A program made the position numbers and the translations under genes. From the NCBI GenBank assembly GCA_024305405.1, contig JAKNDB010000088.1, positions 733,501 to 797,500 on the forward strand: DNA of 64,000 nucleotides. Reading direction: 5' to 3'. Positions within the stretch are counted from its first letter, which is position 1; every line of letters begins with the position of its first letter. Source of the stretch: Dirofilaria immitis (taxonomy: Eukaryota; Nematoda; Chromadorea; Rhabditida; Onchocercidae). Shown one piece after another: positions 36,614-50,524 of the stretch. The notes below the pieces were generated by a model. That model did no database searches. It was given only the letters and a program-made list of their open reading frames with translations, and was not told the origin of the DNA.

Positions 36614-39600
36614 TCATTTTTTTATTTTTTCCTTCCTTTTCATCGATTTTTTCAGTTCTCTTTCTATCAATTTTTCAAGCTCTATCTTCCATCCCAATAA
36701 TTCGGCTAGTTTCCATGCACCATCATCTGTTTTGCCTTGCCAAAATACATCTCTAAAGAATAGTCACAAAATTAAAACAATTAACAAATCAAAATTGGGG
36801 AAATTAGGAGTTCAATTAAAAATTTACAGTATAAACATATTTCAGCTGACTGTCTCATTTTTAATTAGAATTTCTTCTTAAAAACAATAATTATTATTTT
36901 GTTAATCAGTGATCATTCTATTCTTTTACTATCACCAAAGTAAACCTGTAGTTATCTTTGTCGTGATAGCACAAACCAGAATTACCACCATAAGAGAAGA
37001 GTGAGCTCATATTACGTCCAGCTTCTGTTAAATTGATTAGTAATCGTGGCACATCATCATTAACTTCATCAACTAATCCTGCGAAAGGATGTACGACGAG
37101 AGATGTTCCCATAATAATCAAAAGGTCACATTTGGGAAAATCCTAAAAGATTTCATTTACTGACTTTTTGAATAACCGGTATGAAATATCCGATTTAATA
37201 TGAGAAACAATCGACTATTTCTGCCTATTATAAACCAAATTTTGAAATTAGGTGAGAATTTACTTTCACACAATTTATCTACTTCATACTTTCTAAAAGA
37301 TACTCTGATTGAGCAATTGAAAAATCGTGCAGGAAGATTTTCGCCAAAAAATACGATATCTGGCTTAACGATTCCACCACATTTATCGCAATATGCTACT
37401 TTTACATGTTCCACAAATACTTTATCTGAAAAAATTTCGAAAATTAATTTTTTCATCCAGCTCTGCGGTTTTTCCTTCATATTCTTGGAAAAATGCTCGG
37501 AGATTTCGAGAATACCTCTCATAAATGAAAATTTTTCTGATGTGAATGAATCGAAAGTACAATATATTTTTAATTCTTAATAATCAATCGATATGGTCAT
37601 ACTTCAAGTCAAGTTCTACTTTTAATTTCTAACCTTTTTCTTTTTTGTTCAGATAATATCAATTCGCAATAAACATGAGACTATTTTGCAAAGCAAAAAC
37701 ACTTACTCATTATCCAATTTAAATCAAATTTTGCACGACATGATAAACAAGTGCTTGTATGATGACATCCATGCGCTGTCACCAACTTATCTTCATTGAT
37801 ACCTGTTACAAATTCCAGGGAATCAATGTTCTGAAAGCACAAATAATTCCTTGAATGAAAAGTTGTGCATGAGAAAAAAGAGCGCACTTTCCCTTATTTT
37901 TCCTTTCCTTTTTACTTGAAAATAATTCCTGTCCTAAGCAGACAGTTCCCTAGTTTATTCAATTTTAATTATCCGTAAGAAAAAATTATTGAAAAAAAAG
38001 ATAGGTCACATATCAGCGATGCTTACTACTTCAATCACATTACTTAAATACTTGTATACGCGTTTGCTGTGAAAACCGAAAGCACAAAAATATAATAGTT
38101 ATATTCTGCTGCTATTTGGAAGTTCTCATTAATTAAGGCTAAAAAATCAAGGCACAAATTTGTATAAGAAATGGAATATATAATATAGATGTTATATACA
38201 AGCATTACAACATAATTTCAGATAGATAAGATATAACATACCTGTGTATACCATCTTAACAGCAAACCTTTTTCGGCCATTAGACGAATTAGATAATGAC
38301 AAGGAGTAGGCTGAAAATACAAAACTTGTTTTAACAATGGTAATCTTTTCTGAAAGTCCTAATTTTGCGACCAATAACATTTTCTCATTATAAAGTTGAT
38401 AATATTTGTTTGGACTAATCATTATACAAAATGAAATATGATTCCTAAATGGGAATATTTTCCAAAAATGCAAACTTCTTATGATTTCTTTCTAAACTTT
38501 CTGGATTTTCAAAAATTCCACCTTTAAATGTGACGGAAACAAATCCCTTGCCAACTTGTAAAATGGTTCAGGATGCTTCTTGAAATAGGAAATATCAAAA
38601 ATAGCCATCGGATCTGGTAAATTGTATTGTGACACATTGTCATATAACCCAGTGCCTGAATTTTATAAAATTGAAAATTCAAAATTGCATTCTTTGTCAA
38701 GATATTTAATGATTGAAATATGGACTGCTAAGTTCACCAAATTCCAGATTTATAAAAATCGAAATGAATGTAAATATGAAATATATACAATACAAATGAT
38801 TAGAAAGTCATCAAATATCATCACGCCAAAATGTTAATAATGATAATGCGTAAGATAGTTTATGGAACAAAAAATGACATTTTAGCAATAAAATATCCAA
38901 GTATTGCATTTTCAAATAATGTATCGAAATAAATCAGCAGACCTGGACTTCGAAAATCCGGAACACCGGCGGACGTAGATATGCCTGCTCCCGTTAGCAC
39001 AATTATATTTTTAACTTCAGATTTAAGAATATATTCGGCAACACCTTCAATTGTCAATGACGATAACTTTTGCTTCTTATCTGAAAAGAAAAAAAAGAAA
39101 TTCAATCCTAAAATCCAATTTACTGTTGAAATGACTTTATACGGTTAGTTAGGTTCCAGATAATAAATTTCATACAGGTGGATGCCCATATATATTTCTT
39201 TTGGGATAAATTATAACGAATCTTCACAAAACCAGTTATCACTTTCGTTCATTTCATTCTATGTTATATATAAATTGTATTTTCATTCTAGATATTTTTC
39301 GTAAGATATTCTTCTGATTTTAAATGTCTCACATTCTCCTTGATTAGGCTAATATTCTTTGGATAAGAAATAGTGAAATATTTTTTCACTGTCTTTTAAA
39401 AAATTCGAACAATAAACTATTATTATCAGTTTCAAATCATGTCTTTTCCTTTGTCTTTGTCGTCAGTTGTCCTAATTTTGTCACCAACTTCTCGAGAACA
39501 CTTGAGGAGGAACTATTTGAATTTTTATCATCGGTCGACTTCGAAGATTTCATCAACGGTGAACTTTCACGCTTATCCTTCGTTGTTGAATCGCTATTCG

Positions 39601-39616
39601 CTTCCTTTTCCGACAT
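36614..39616 (-). CDS. SIRT2-class NAD-dependent protein deacetylase
   Basis: Eight exons fit on the minus strand: about 39,437-39,616, 38,943-39,080, 38,522-38,655, 38,242-38,310, 37,707-37,830, 37,304-37,425, 36,946-37,142 and 36,614-36,752. Exons 2-8 join in phase. Visible sirtuin motifs are [20 protein letters not shown] (NAD loop), TQ|NIDSLE, AHG with the catalytic His, two Zn-binding Cys-x2-Cys pairs, [16 protein letters not shown] and [30 protein letters not shown] and the tail ([15 protein letters not shown]) match animal SIRT2 closely. SIRT2 removes acetyl groups from tubulin, histones and other proteins in cytoplasm and nucleus. The N-terminus is Ser/Lys-rich and starts behind TTTATTCAG, a likely trans-splice site. 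The exon 1 donor is unclear: an in-frame TGA comes before any phase-correct GT. Length is about 365 residues. Confidence 0.92.
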
Positions 39617-39709
39617 GTTATCGTCTATCGTATTGCTCTGAATAAATAATTCATCTCTTGTGATATTTATTAATAACTTTTGCAAAATTTTACTTTCGTT
39701 TAATTTCAT

Positions 39710-41875
39710 TCAAAAATTCTCAAAATAAATTTAGATAATTAGGAAAAAGACAAAGCTTCAATTGCTTCTTAGAAAGATTGGAAATTCTTCGTAATATAAT
39801 GGAATAATTCTTAACATATCAAAGTGTATTAAGAAAAATTTATACCATATCAAAATTCCTCTTAACATTCAAAAATCTTACACTATTCGAATATAATCTT
39901 AAAATATCGGAAGTTTTTGTCACAACATGCCAAAAATGTTCTCTACTCGTTCCATATAACACTTCGTGAAACTAACCGTACATGTCAAAAACTACCGAAA
40001 TAAGTTTTTGTTTAAAATATAAACAAGAAATGATACTTGTTTGATTGATGAAGATGACGAAGGAGAATAGAAAAATGTCGAAAATTCAATAATCCAATGT
40101 TACAAATCCTGCAAAAATTTTAATTGCATTAATGAAAAGAGTAATATAATCTCGCTTAAAAATATCACAAATACGATAACAAAAAATGACGCAATCAGAT
40201 AAGTGATAAATTTAATGAAATTTTTTATCCGGTTTACTAAAATTGTTAATTTTTAGGAGTGCTAAAATTTCTAAAAATTCTAACAAACAAATACTTAGTT
40301 CAATTTTTAATACAAACTATCGATTGGAAGGTTTAATTAGCATTTATGCTATTGTAATAAGTTTTATCATAAAAATAATCATTGCGTTCGTCTATCATCA
40401 GATTCTTACATCTTCGTATCGTTTACATTTCAATGATAATATTTAAAATGATATTAATACAATACCATAATTTGTAAATATCGAAAGAAAAATTGGAATA
40501 AACAAATTGGAGGAAATAAAGGACAAAAAGATAGAAAAGGCTTACGGTAGTCCTCGTGACCTATTGCAAAAATTGCGCACCGTGCAGTCGATTGCCTAGC
40601 ATTACGGTACCACATGTATGTAAACAAAAAAATTCGGAATTATTGGACGCAAGATGAGCCTCTTCTGGTACTCGTGTGCACCAGTCATTTCATTTGAACT
40701 AAATAAGTTCTTAATTGAAGGATTATAGGAAAGGAATGAAGTTTGAAAATTAAAACTTAGATAAAGATACGCCTAAATTCAGTTCCATAATCTATAATTA
40801 AGTACGAACATATACTATATGTTCGTTGGGAATTGAGCTTAATATTTGATGAATTTAATTCAGCAAACAAGGAATCAAATTCGAGAATTTTAATATCGAA
40901 AAATGATGGTCTAGCAACAGGGAATTGGATTCAAGAACATATAAATAGGTCCAAGAATCAACAATCTTTTTCCCTCATCATCTCCAAAGTTAATCATAAA
41001 TTTGATACTTCCACTATTAAACAGCTTCAATTGCTGGACTTTAGATTTATTTTATTTATTTTTTAAAAACCCAATTATTTAACAAAACATGAATCAATTC
41101 CTAAAAGACTTTTGCCATTGAGCGGATAGAATGATTGGATCTAATATGATTTCTGATCGACTATAATTTTCTCGATTTATTTCCAAAAATGCCGAATCGA
41201 ATATCTCGAAAATGCGGCATTCAATCCATTCATTCATATGATATAATAAATCATAAGTTTAACTTCGAAATAACAATTATGTAATAAATGAATAACGTAA
41301 ACATGACAAACTAAAATTTTTCTGAAGCATGATTAAGAAAGTTTAAAATCATACAAATACATAAAACTAAGCCTTCTCAAAAAAACGATTTTGATATCGG
41401 TTTTAATACAGGCAATCAAATTTATCTTTTGAAAACAGTTGTAAATTTTATTCCAAATTTAAGGAAATATGTTTCATCTATTCGTTAATTTTATAAATGC
41501 AACATTATATTTGATCTATGAAAAATGCCGAAATTATGATCTATTCAATTTAGCTAATTAAGGAAGAGAAACATTGATGAGAACATCATAATAAATGAAT
41601 AAAATAAACATAACATCTGCAATGTTTCAATTTTATAAAAAAAAATTTCTGATTAAGATTCACTTCATCTTCAGGCTTATGAAATCATTTCCGGAAATTT
41701 TATGACTTATGCTTTGGTATTCATCATTTTCCTTTCAATGAAAAGAAATTAAAAATTTCCATACTGTTCCATATACTTTTATGAACTGAATATTGCATGA
41801 GATCGTACAGAACAATTACTCGAAATTACTAATCAAACGATGTCAACTTCTCGAAATAAGTTGCTTCTTGTGCAT
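39710..41875. other. Intergenic region between sirtuin and NDC1
   Basis: This is the 5' flank of the sirtuin gene and 3' flank of NDC1. It is mostly AT-rich. A distinctly GC-richer patch at about 40,540-40,690 stands out and could be the sirtuin promoter or an undetected 5' exon. The frames at 40,243-40,446 and 40,833-41,066 look like chance. Confidence 0.5.
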
Positions 41876-44800
41876 TTAATAGTTTAGATCTGAAAGAGGA
41901 GCCGAGATTATTATTTGAAATTTTTTTCCATCATAGAATATTTGAAAGAAACTGTTGTTAATGAACAAATTTATTACATACATTGAACCTTCCGGAAATG
42001 TGAAGCGCATACGATTCAATGCCATGGTGATTGAAGTCAAAAGAGGTACACACGTCTTGTTTTGCCATTCTTTGTCCTAAAAAGTGGCTTTATTCCCAAA
42101 ACATCAAAGTATTTCACAAAAATTAATTATTGCAATTTTCAACATATGTCGGATTTTTAAAATATACATAGCAGTATCTTTTAGTCATATATTCAATTTT
42201 TCATTTAAATAATTATTTTATCCCTCATTTTCTCCTAAAAAAAATTTAAACTAAGAGCAAAAATAATGGTGAAGATGAAGAAAGAATAAAAGGGAAACAA
42301 GCATTATAATGATATGCAAATTTTTGCTCACCTGAGAATTTCTAATAGCCTAAATAATCGAAATTTTTAGAAATTTAGTGAAAAAATCTTTATAAAACTA
42401 TTTTCATATATCTTCTAAAAAAGCATAAGTTTATTCATGAGGAACACTAACCGTTTTAACAGAACGCATATATCTTTCGAGATTATTGCAAAAGTGAAGC
42501 AATACAGATACTATTTGATGTAAATCTTTCTGCACTACACCGAAACGATCCTCGCTTAAAGATACGCAGATAAGTGCCGATACACCTAAATAATATATAA
42601 TTATCAAGTTATTTATATCAATACAAATTAGATGGAAATTTCCATCTAACTAATTACACAGCCGAAAAAAGAACCAATTCTTTCCTCGCTCCTTCAAATA
42701 TTTCATCTTTAGGAAAAGATTGAAGTTGCAATTTTTATCTAATACTGCATTTCAATTAAAAAAAAACTCAAAATCAATCAGCTTGTTCGAAACGGTATTT
42801 TTTTGAAGATATATATATCATCCCGTCAAAGAATACTACTAGATGTTAATGCTAGTGAGCTGAAACCAGAATTGGTCATATTCGAAACTATCAAAAATAC
42901 CATCAGTTGACGCATTTCAAAAAAATGGTACTATAACTAGAAAACAACATTAATTTAATTGTATAGAGCGCATAATGTAAGCTATTAATCGAGAAATAAA
43001 ACTTAGTAAGCGGATATGCGTGGTTTATTCCGAACATCAAACTCAATCTCCGTTAAATAAAAACCAAATTAAAACAAAAAAAAGGAAAGAAAACTTCTCA
43101 ACAAACTAACTTTCTATTGCGAGAATACCAACATAAACGTCAAAGAATGAAACAATATGATGATTGATATGAATGAGGAACTTAAATTTATCCAAAAGGA
43201 TGGCAATTTACTTGCAAGATTAGTATGCAAAGTATCCTTATTTTCTTTCCGTAAATTCCTAGGTATTAAACGCTGGCGAATATTATCTGAAAAATGACAA
43301 CTGTAAGTTGAAAACAGAAAGATTTTCAATCAAAGAGTATTTTTTTCGACCAAATATATGTTGATTGAGAAAATTTCAGACTTATAAGATTCATTTTCAA
43401 TTGAAGAAACAATCTTGAAATAAAAACTGCATGCTTCAATATCAAAAAGTGACCTAATTGAGGAATTAAGTAAAACAAATGGTCAAATCATTTGCAAAGT
43501 ATTGTTTTTCCTGAACTGAATTAATGCGTAATTGCTGTACCAACAAAAATAATTAATCTAAGATATTAAATTATTTTTTTCAGTTATTTTTACTTTTCTC
43601 ATTTGATGATTTTTACTTTTTCTCACATAAAGTGAAAAATAAGATAAAATACCTTTTGCCATGCCATTTGACACAAAATAGCTGGGTGACTACTATTTGA
43701 TGATGGCAATAAAGGAGCGGTCTAAACATAAAAGTCATACTTGAATGGTTATAATGTTGCGCAACTTTTTCTGAATATTATGAGGAAATGAAAACTTTGA
43801 TTGCTAAAGAGAAATATAGCCAATCTTCAAATAACCTCCATTCAACTGACCGTACGATCATAAACTTTTAATAAAATTTTAAATTGATTTCGTATACTTT
43901 CACTATTAGAGTTACTATGAATTATTGCAACATAATAATGATATATGCATCTGTGATAAAAAAGAAGATAACTCTTACCACAGTTGCAAATGTTTCGGAT
44001 CGAATCCTGTCATTTTCATTTTCAAACTGCTGACTTAAATATTGTATGTGTCGTAAACATGAAAGTCTTACAGAATTCCAGTTTCGAGGATGACCACCTG
44101 AAGTTTTTATGAAAATTTTCTTTGGTTACTATAAATTGATTCTGAAAAATTCAGTAATCTTAGCAAATTAACCCTATTATAATATTTAAAGATAAAAACA
44201 TTTCAAACGTCCATTATGAGTAGAAGTTCAAAATTATATAATTTATTTTCTTGTTTCAAAACTATGATCTACGGTTTAATCACTAAATAGATAAGAATTT
44301 TTAATTAGATTAGATCTAATGAAAAGTGCAGTCCTTGTTATCAAAGACAAAGAAATACCTGGTTGACTTAAAGAGAAAATAATCTGACGGCGACGGTGAC
44401 ATGCAGTGCTTAAAAATCGCAAATCCCAAAATGCAAAAGCCTGGAAGATAAAAATTTTTTTTGAATTTTGAAGTCAAAAAACTACCCTATTTAGATAAAG
44501 AAATTTTAATGTCTACAAAACTCCAAAATAACCTTTATGATGCCACGAGATTCAAGGGCATCCATTAACGTTCTTTGTTCTTCCGGTGTCGGATTTAATA
44601 TAGTATGAGATGGTGGCATCGAGAATTCATAACTCTGAAAAATGAAAAAAAACGTAAAGTGAGACAATGTTTATTTGGCGGTTTCACTCATTGTTCAGAG
44701 TGCTTGATAAATTTCAGAAGAACTGCGAAAGAATTACCTGAAGGACGAAGATTTTGATTAATCCGACAGCAATATGATGCAGGATCAAATGAACCATCAA

Positions 44801-47079
44801 AAGTACCGAAACATTGAAGTATAGCGGAATATTGAAAAGATTTCGAAATAGTGCTAATCCAAATAAAGGTAAACCTGGAAATAAATTGATTTTTAGCACC
44901 GGATGAATGTAAGTTAAAAACTTTAGTGAAGTTTTCTAACTTCTATCGAAGTTTTTTTGTCTTTATACTAAAAATATTTCGGATCCTAGATATCATAAAA
45001 TTATTAATAATGTCAGAGAAAATTCAAAAAATCGAATAGTTAATTTAAATTACTCAAAAATAAAATTCTCAACATAAGAAGAAATATAGAACACAATAGC
45101 AACGGAAATAATGGAGGGAATGAAAAATAAAATCACCACATATCACTACAAGCAATGCGATCCATTTTAGGATTTTAGAAAATTTTGTATCCAGAATACT
45201 CTTAGTTACTGGTAACAAAACGAAATTAAATTGCATATAGGGTCGCATCTGAAAACTATTAAAATTGGAACTGTGAGCATTAACGATTCTTAATTAAGAT
45301 ATATGTAGAGAATCTTTAGAAGGAAATTTTAATGATAAAAATTCTATTTAAACAAAAATAGTAAAAAGAAATTAGAAAAGAAATTCAATGACCTAAAATC
45401 TACGCAATAAACGATACAAAAAAATGAAAGTAAAATGCATTAATTTCATTAAAAGTTATTGCTATTCACATAGCTATTTATCGTTTCGTCGTCTTTATAC
45501 ATTTATAATTTAAAAAAGCGAAACTAAGTATAACGAATTGTTCATGAAAAAGTACATACCAAAGTTTCACAGGAAAATGTTCTAAAAAAACAAGATTATA
45601 GCGGAAGATATAACAAAAGTTAGTAGGAAAAAACACTTACTTCAATAACTGGAAATACTAATCGATAACTTCTGCGAAATACTTCATAGAAGGTGAGTAC
45701 GGCTTGTGCAACAACGAGTAAATAAATGAAAAAGCTGAAATATTTCTCAAATCAATAAATTAAGATAAAGAATTTCAAATTACATCATTCTGCATATCAT
45801 TCAGCTTAACACTTGAATTGCGACGTAATTTTCCGAGGAATATTCAAAATTTATGTCACTTCTATAGAGAAAAAGTAGTTCATGAAAATACCTCGAATAT
45901 ACAAAAGAGTTCGAACCCACTGATAAGCAAACAATTTGCAAAAGGGCAGTATTTAAAGATCCGAAATAAATCAACCATGAACGTGGAGATTTCCAAGAAA
46001 ACCTACAAAACAAAAGCATTCAAAAATCTGAAAATACATCACAAAATTATAATAGCTGGTTAAAAGAAAAGAAAAAATCCTTTCCTATCAAAGTTATTCA
46101 GAATATCCAATGCAATAAAATGACACTTTCACAATTCAACTTCATCCCATATTATCAAAAAGTTGTGACAAAATTTGACAAATTTTTATTCACAATTTTT
46201 ATTAAAAAAAAATTTAAAAATTCAAACGGTTGAATAACCTGTCTTCGTTATCAAAACGTAGTACAAAAATGCGAGTAAGGCAGCATGGATTGTGCCAAAA
46301 ATTACAAAAAGTAATGCATACATGAAACTTCGAAGTGAAAATAATAACGACGAGCAATCTATAAATATTTCAAATCAATTTTCTTTCTAATAAACAGATT
46401 AAAAATAAATCTTATAATTATCTTCGAGTAGCATCAGGTGAATGATATCATCACATATTAGGCTTATTAACATATTATATCATTAATATCAATAAGAAAG
46501 ATGTAATGAATTTTCAAGAAATTCCATAAGTGTAAAAAGATTTATAAAAACACATCTAAAACTTCAATTTTCAAAACTTTTTTAAACTTCAAATTCATTT
46601 CACTTCTTATTCAACAATAGATTTAATTATCAGAAATATCAATAAAAAAATTTCGTGCATTCGGCAATTTGAATATTTAAACATTTCTGGAGCGAATAAA
46701 AAAATTAAAATTTCAAAATTCTACCTTACCTAAAACTGCTTGAATAGGATGTAGGAGTGATATTTGCAAAATACATGCAGCGATGAAATACATTGCAATA
46801 CAATATAGTCCAAAACAAATAATAGCCTTTATGATACGTATAAAAATCTGAAATTAAATTTTCGTAGAAAAATTTGAAATTGAATTTTTAAATATCACAT
46901 TGCACAGGCTAACATTTAAAATCCTATAAATAATTATTCCAACTCAATCAAAATGCAATACTAATATAATCAATATAATCACAATAAATTCTATTAATTT
47001 TTGAAATAAAATTCATTCATTACGAATTTTTGCTATAAATTCAGCGAATATCCTTATAATCATAAAAAGAAATCAGAGC

Positions 47080-47110
<31 letters not shown>

Positions 47111-47309
47111 TAATAATAATAAGTATGCTTACAATATGTTGGAACCATTGCGATATAGAATTAGCTGAGATTTGAAATTTCTGATGTGATTGCTCTGATG
47201 ATTCCGAATAGCTCAATTGTTGTTGCTTTTGATTATCAATTGAAGTTGATGACGCCAAAGATGGTGATAATGGAGTGAAATCATGAAATCGTCCAGCCAT
47301 TGATACCAT
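41876..47309 (-). CDS. NDC1: NDC1-like transmembrane nucleoporin
   Basis: Fourteen exons fit on the minus strand: 47,133-47,309, 46,730-46,847, 46,239-46,358, 45,811-46,002, 45,641-45,734, 45,137-45,248, 44,738-44,874, 44,533-44,634, 44,359-44,440, 43,979-44,097, 43,653-43,721, 43,212-43,286, 42,452-42,585 and 41,876-42,076. Exons 2-7 encode several hydrophobic helices. Exons 8-10 give the family signature: WDLRFLS, the RRRQIIFSLSQPGGHPRNW block. SEDRFGVVQ in exon 13 matches the NDC1 C-terminal domain. NDC1 anchors the nuclear pore in the nuclear envelope. About 576 residues against 674 in human. The first ATG of the frame (47,309) is taken. Two junctions, exon 3/4 and exon 11/12, are out of phase by one base as read, so a missed small exon or a sequence error is likely. 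The last exon reads through a possible intron to TAA. Confidence 0.85.
47083..47120. repeat. AAT microsatellite in NDC1 intron 1
   Basis: A run of about twelve ATA/AAT triplets with one interruption, just downstream of the exon 1 donor of NDC1. Confidence 0.95.
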
Positions 47310-47342
47310 TTTAATATTATCCGATATTTCCCTCCCGAGCAA

Positions 47343-48503
47343 ATCTGGACGATTTTTTTTTCTTCAGATTAATTAATATATCTATATCATTCAATAAACG
47401 ATAAATCAGACTCGAGAGAAAGAGGTTATAAACGATAAATCAAACTCGAGAGAATGAGGCTATACCTCCCACTTAGGAATATTGAAGAACTAAAATATTC
47501 ATTCCAGGAGTTATTTTGGAATTCTTGAGATATTTGTAAGAAATATTTCGCATTTCGAGAAATATGCTCCGTTTGATTTCCCAAGTTTATATTTCAAGAT
47601 ATATGATATCCTTCAAACAAATTCAACAAATGAACATTATATTCGGGAAGATTCGGGATGTTGATTTCTAACTAATAAGATATGAATATTTGATGACATA
47701 TGAGGATAGCACCGATCATCGGTTGTCATAGAAGTTTTTTTTCCATTTTTCTTTTTCCTTTTCGCTACATGTCCATCCACCCATTCATCTCCAACTATTA
47801 TTAAATATAGTCCGATAACTTGAAAATGCAAATCAATGCAAGCGCGGGAAACCTTAAGAATATGCTTATGGAGGATTTCACAACCGATTTATTCCCGATT
47901 TATCACTTTTTCTTTCGAAGATAAATTTTGTTCGGTGCATATTTGCTTAGTAATAATTGGAGCAGTTTGTTATCAAATATTACCTATCGCAAATAAGTTA
48001 AAAATAACAATACTTGTTATTACCCTGAAAACTCTAACATTTTCGACGCAAATTTCTTTTACAATAAAAATTTCAACAGTAATGACCTGGTGCTACTGAT
48101 CCAGGAAAAATGCGCAAACTTTAAACAATAAAAAATCGATTATTCTTAAATTGAAAATATAATTTATCAGAAAAACATTTATGCAAATACGTCAACATAT
48201 ATCGAAATGCAATATTTATCAATTCTTTGGATTCAAACTCTTCCCTAAGAAGTGCTTCAACTTAGTTAAAACTTCAAAAGATATAAGTAATAGAAAGTTC
48301 ATTGTTTTGTAACAAATATATAAAAATCCCTATACATTCACATGAAAAATTCTCACATCCCTCATTCCATTCTTTGAAACTTTAAGGAAATCGATTATCT
48401 TCAAATGAACAAAACATAATTTCGGAAAAAAGTGAATGAACAAAAGTAGAGAAAAAGAATCAGATAAGAGCAAAACACAAAGTGATTAAAAAGAATTAAC
48501 AGA
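47343..48503. other. Intergenic region between NDC1 and SmD3
   Basis: The NDC1 5' flank. It contains a 32-base tandem duplication at about 47,399-47,464 (ACGATAAATCA..CTCGAGAGAA). No gene is supported. A plus-strand frame at 47,836-48,099 has no coding signs. Confidence 0.55.
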
Positions 48504-49372
48504 TCATCCTCGGAATTGAGGCCGCGGCATCCCTCCTGAAGGACGCTGATTACTGCGTGGGCCACCACGTCCCCGAAATGCAGTTCCACGTCCTAAAAAT
48601 GAATGAAGCTATGCAATGATTTGATTTATAAAGTAAAAACAAAAAAAAAGACAAAGAAACGAAAAACACGATAAATTAAAACTACAACCGAAGAATTATT
48701 TTAATATTCGATAGATTTTTAATTGAGACTAAATTAATAAAACTGATTTAAACTGTAAATGTTAATAATAACCCTTGCTTTAACTTATATTTATTTAAAT
48801 TTGAATTTTTCAAAATTCAGTCTAAAATAACTTCATATTATATGATAAAAATACAGTTTTTGTTATATGCAATAGTTTACCTCGAAGACCACGTCCATCA
48901 CGATTATCTCCCATTCCCATACCAACAGCTCCTTTCTGTGCTCGTCCAATATTCTTGAACATTGGTGCATTTTTCAACATATCCGGCAAAATCATAAATC
49001 GAATCTTTGATCCACGAATAAAAACATTGTCCAAATGATGGGTTCGTCCATCGCGATAAGTTACCGTAACTTCGCTCATTTGACAATTCATATTATCCTC
49101 TGCCTGAAATAGCAAAACACTGACATTCTGCAGGCAAATTTCCTTCGATTAAATCATTTATCTATAATTGCATCCAACGAAAAAAAGAACCGAAATAAAC
49201 TTTATCCGGAATAAGACATCGAAGTTCGACCTATCTCCTTTTCATTCATATAATTTAATAAAAATACCTCATTCAATTTACCACGATATACTTCACCAAT
49301 CGTTGTTTCAAGTGTAATGACATGCCCTTCAGCTTCGTGTAAAATTTTAATCGGAACACCAATCGCGGTCAT
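48504..49372 (-). CDS. SNRPD3: Small nuclear ribonucleoprotein Sm D3
   Basis: Three exons join in phase: 49,268-49,372, 48,881-49,103 and 48,504-48,592, giving 138 residues (human 126). The N-terminal Sm fold is highly conserved: [20 protein letters not shown], then [20 protein letters not shown] and the Sm2 stretch [20 protein letters not shown]. The C-terminus is an RG/GRG tail, the usual target for arginine dimethylation and SMN binding. SmD3 is one of seven proteins in the Sm ring around U1, U2, U4 and U5 snRNAs, and around the SL RNP in nematodes. The ATG at 49,372 follows CTTTCCAG by a few bases, which fits trans-splicing. It corresponds to snr-1 in C. elegans. Confidence 0.97.
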
Positions 49373-50524
49373 TATGGATTTGTTAAAGACACTGGAAAGC
49401 ATGATAATTGTACGTCACCAGAATAAACAAAAAAACCATCAACCTGATTTCACTAGCTCCATTGGCGTATAACTTTAAGTTCAAATCAGTGCTATTGACT
49501 ATCCCACCATACACAGCATATTAAAACTTTGAATTAAAAAATATAGATATATAAATCACAATAATCAAACATCGATCAAACGCATAATCCTTCAAATTGT
49601 GAAAATCTTTTATACGATTTTACTATAACTATATAAAATAACGATTTCACATAATAATGAGATCGTCCACGAAATTACATAAATGCAATAAGAATTTAAA
49701 GAATACGAGGAAATAGTCAGTAACGTCATTAAAATGTAAAAGATTTCCGATTCGAACTATGTGATATTTCTAAAAACAATCATATATTTATCACCTCAGA
49801 AGAATTATATTCTGTATTTTTTCCGAAATATAAATTTTAACCCTCTAAAAGCAAAAAAAAACAATTACTACAATATGAAAATGGCAATAACTATTGCATA
49901 AACAAATATGTACACATATTATTTCTATGTTATTTTACTGAAAATACTGAAAGTGAAGTGGATTAATCCAATCAACCGGATTCTTTTAGCTCGATGGAAT
50001 AACGGCAGTTGAGAGATGCATTAACTATTTGTATACAAATAAGAAAGAGACATATTAGTTTCAAAGATAAATCAGTAATGCAGCACATCCAGAGATATAT
50101 CACGAGAATATATATCTAAGGAAATCCTAAATTATTCTAATAATGAAGAACTTTGCTTTCGAGAAAATCTTTGCAAAAATATAAATTCAGGGAAAAGGAA
50201 AAATAAGCACTTCAGATGCATATTTAATGTTAATAAATATAAAACGACAAGTAACAAAAGCAGAAAAAATTTGTCACAATTGAGACATATAAGTTCAATA
50301 TGACAAATCTGTGCCATTTTACTATCTCAAATCGTGAGCGAATTATTCGAAATAGATCTTAAATGTCAACATAAATATAAATGTATTACTTTTATATTCG
50401 TAACTTCATAACCAATACAAAATTACGATGAAAATGAAGCAATACCATTGCCTAAGAAGAAAAATTTAATTTTTTTATTATAGTGTTCCATAGAACTTTC
50501 AGGCTAGTAATTCGACATATAAGA
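49373..50524. other. Intergenic region between SmD3 and the borealin-like gene
   Basis: About 1.15 kb, AT-rich. A short ORF at 50,132-50,317 on the minus strand is hydrophobic but lacks other support. It could be an operon spacer or a promoter region. Confidence 0.5.

Noticed and set aside
37200..37580. 126-codon plus-strand frame
   Set aside because: It lies antisense to sirtuin exon 6 and its flanking introns; the sirtuin motifs on the minus strand explain the openness.
47836..48099. 87-codon plus-strand frame upstream of NDC1
   Set aside because: It has no splice context, no recognisable motif, and a composition like the surrounding intergenic DNA.
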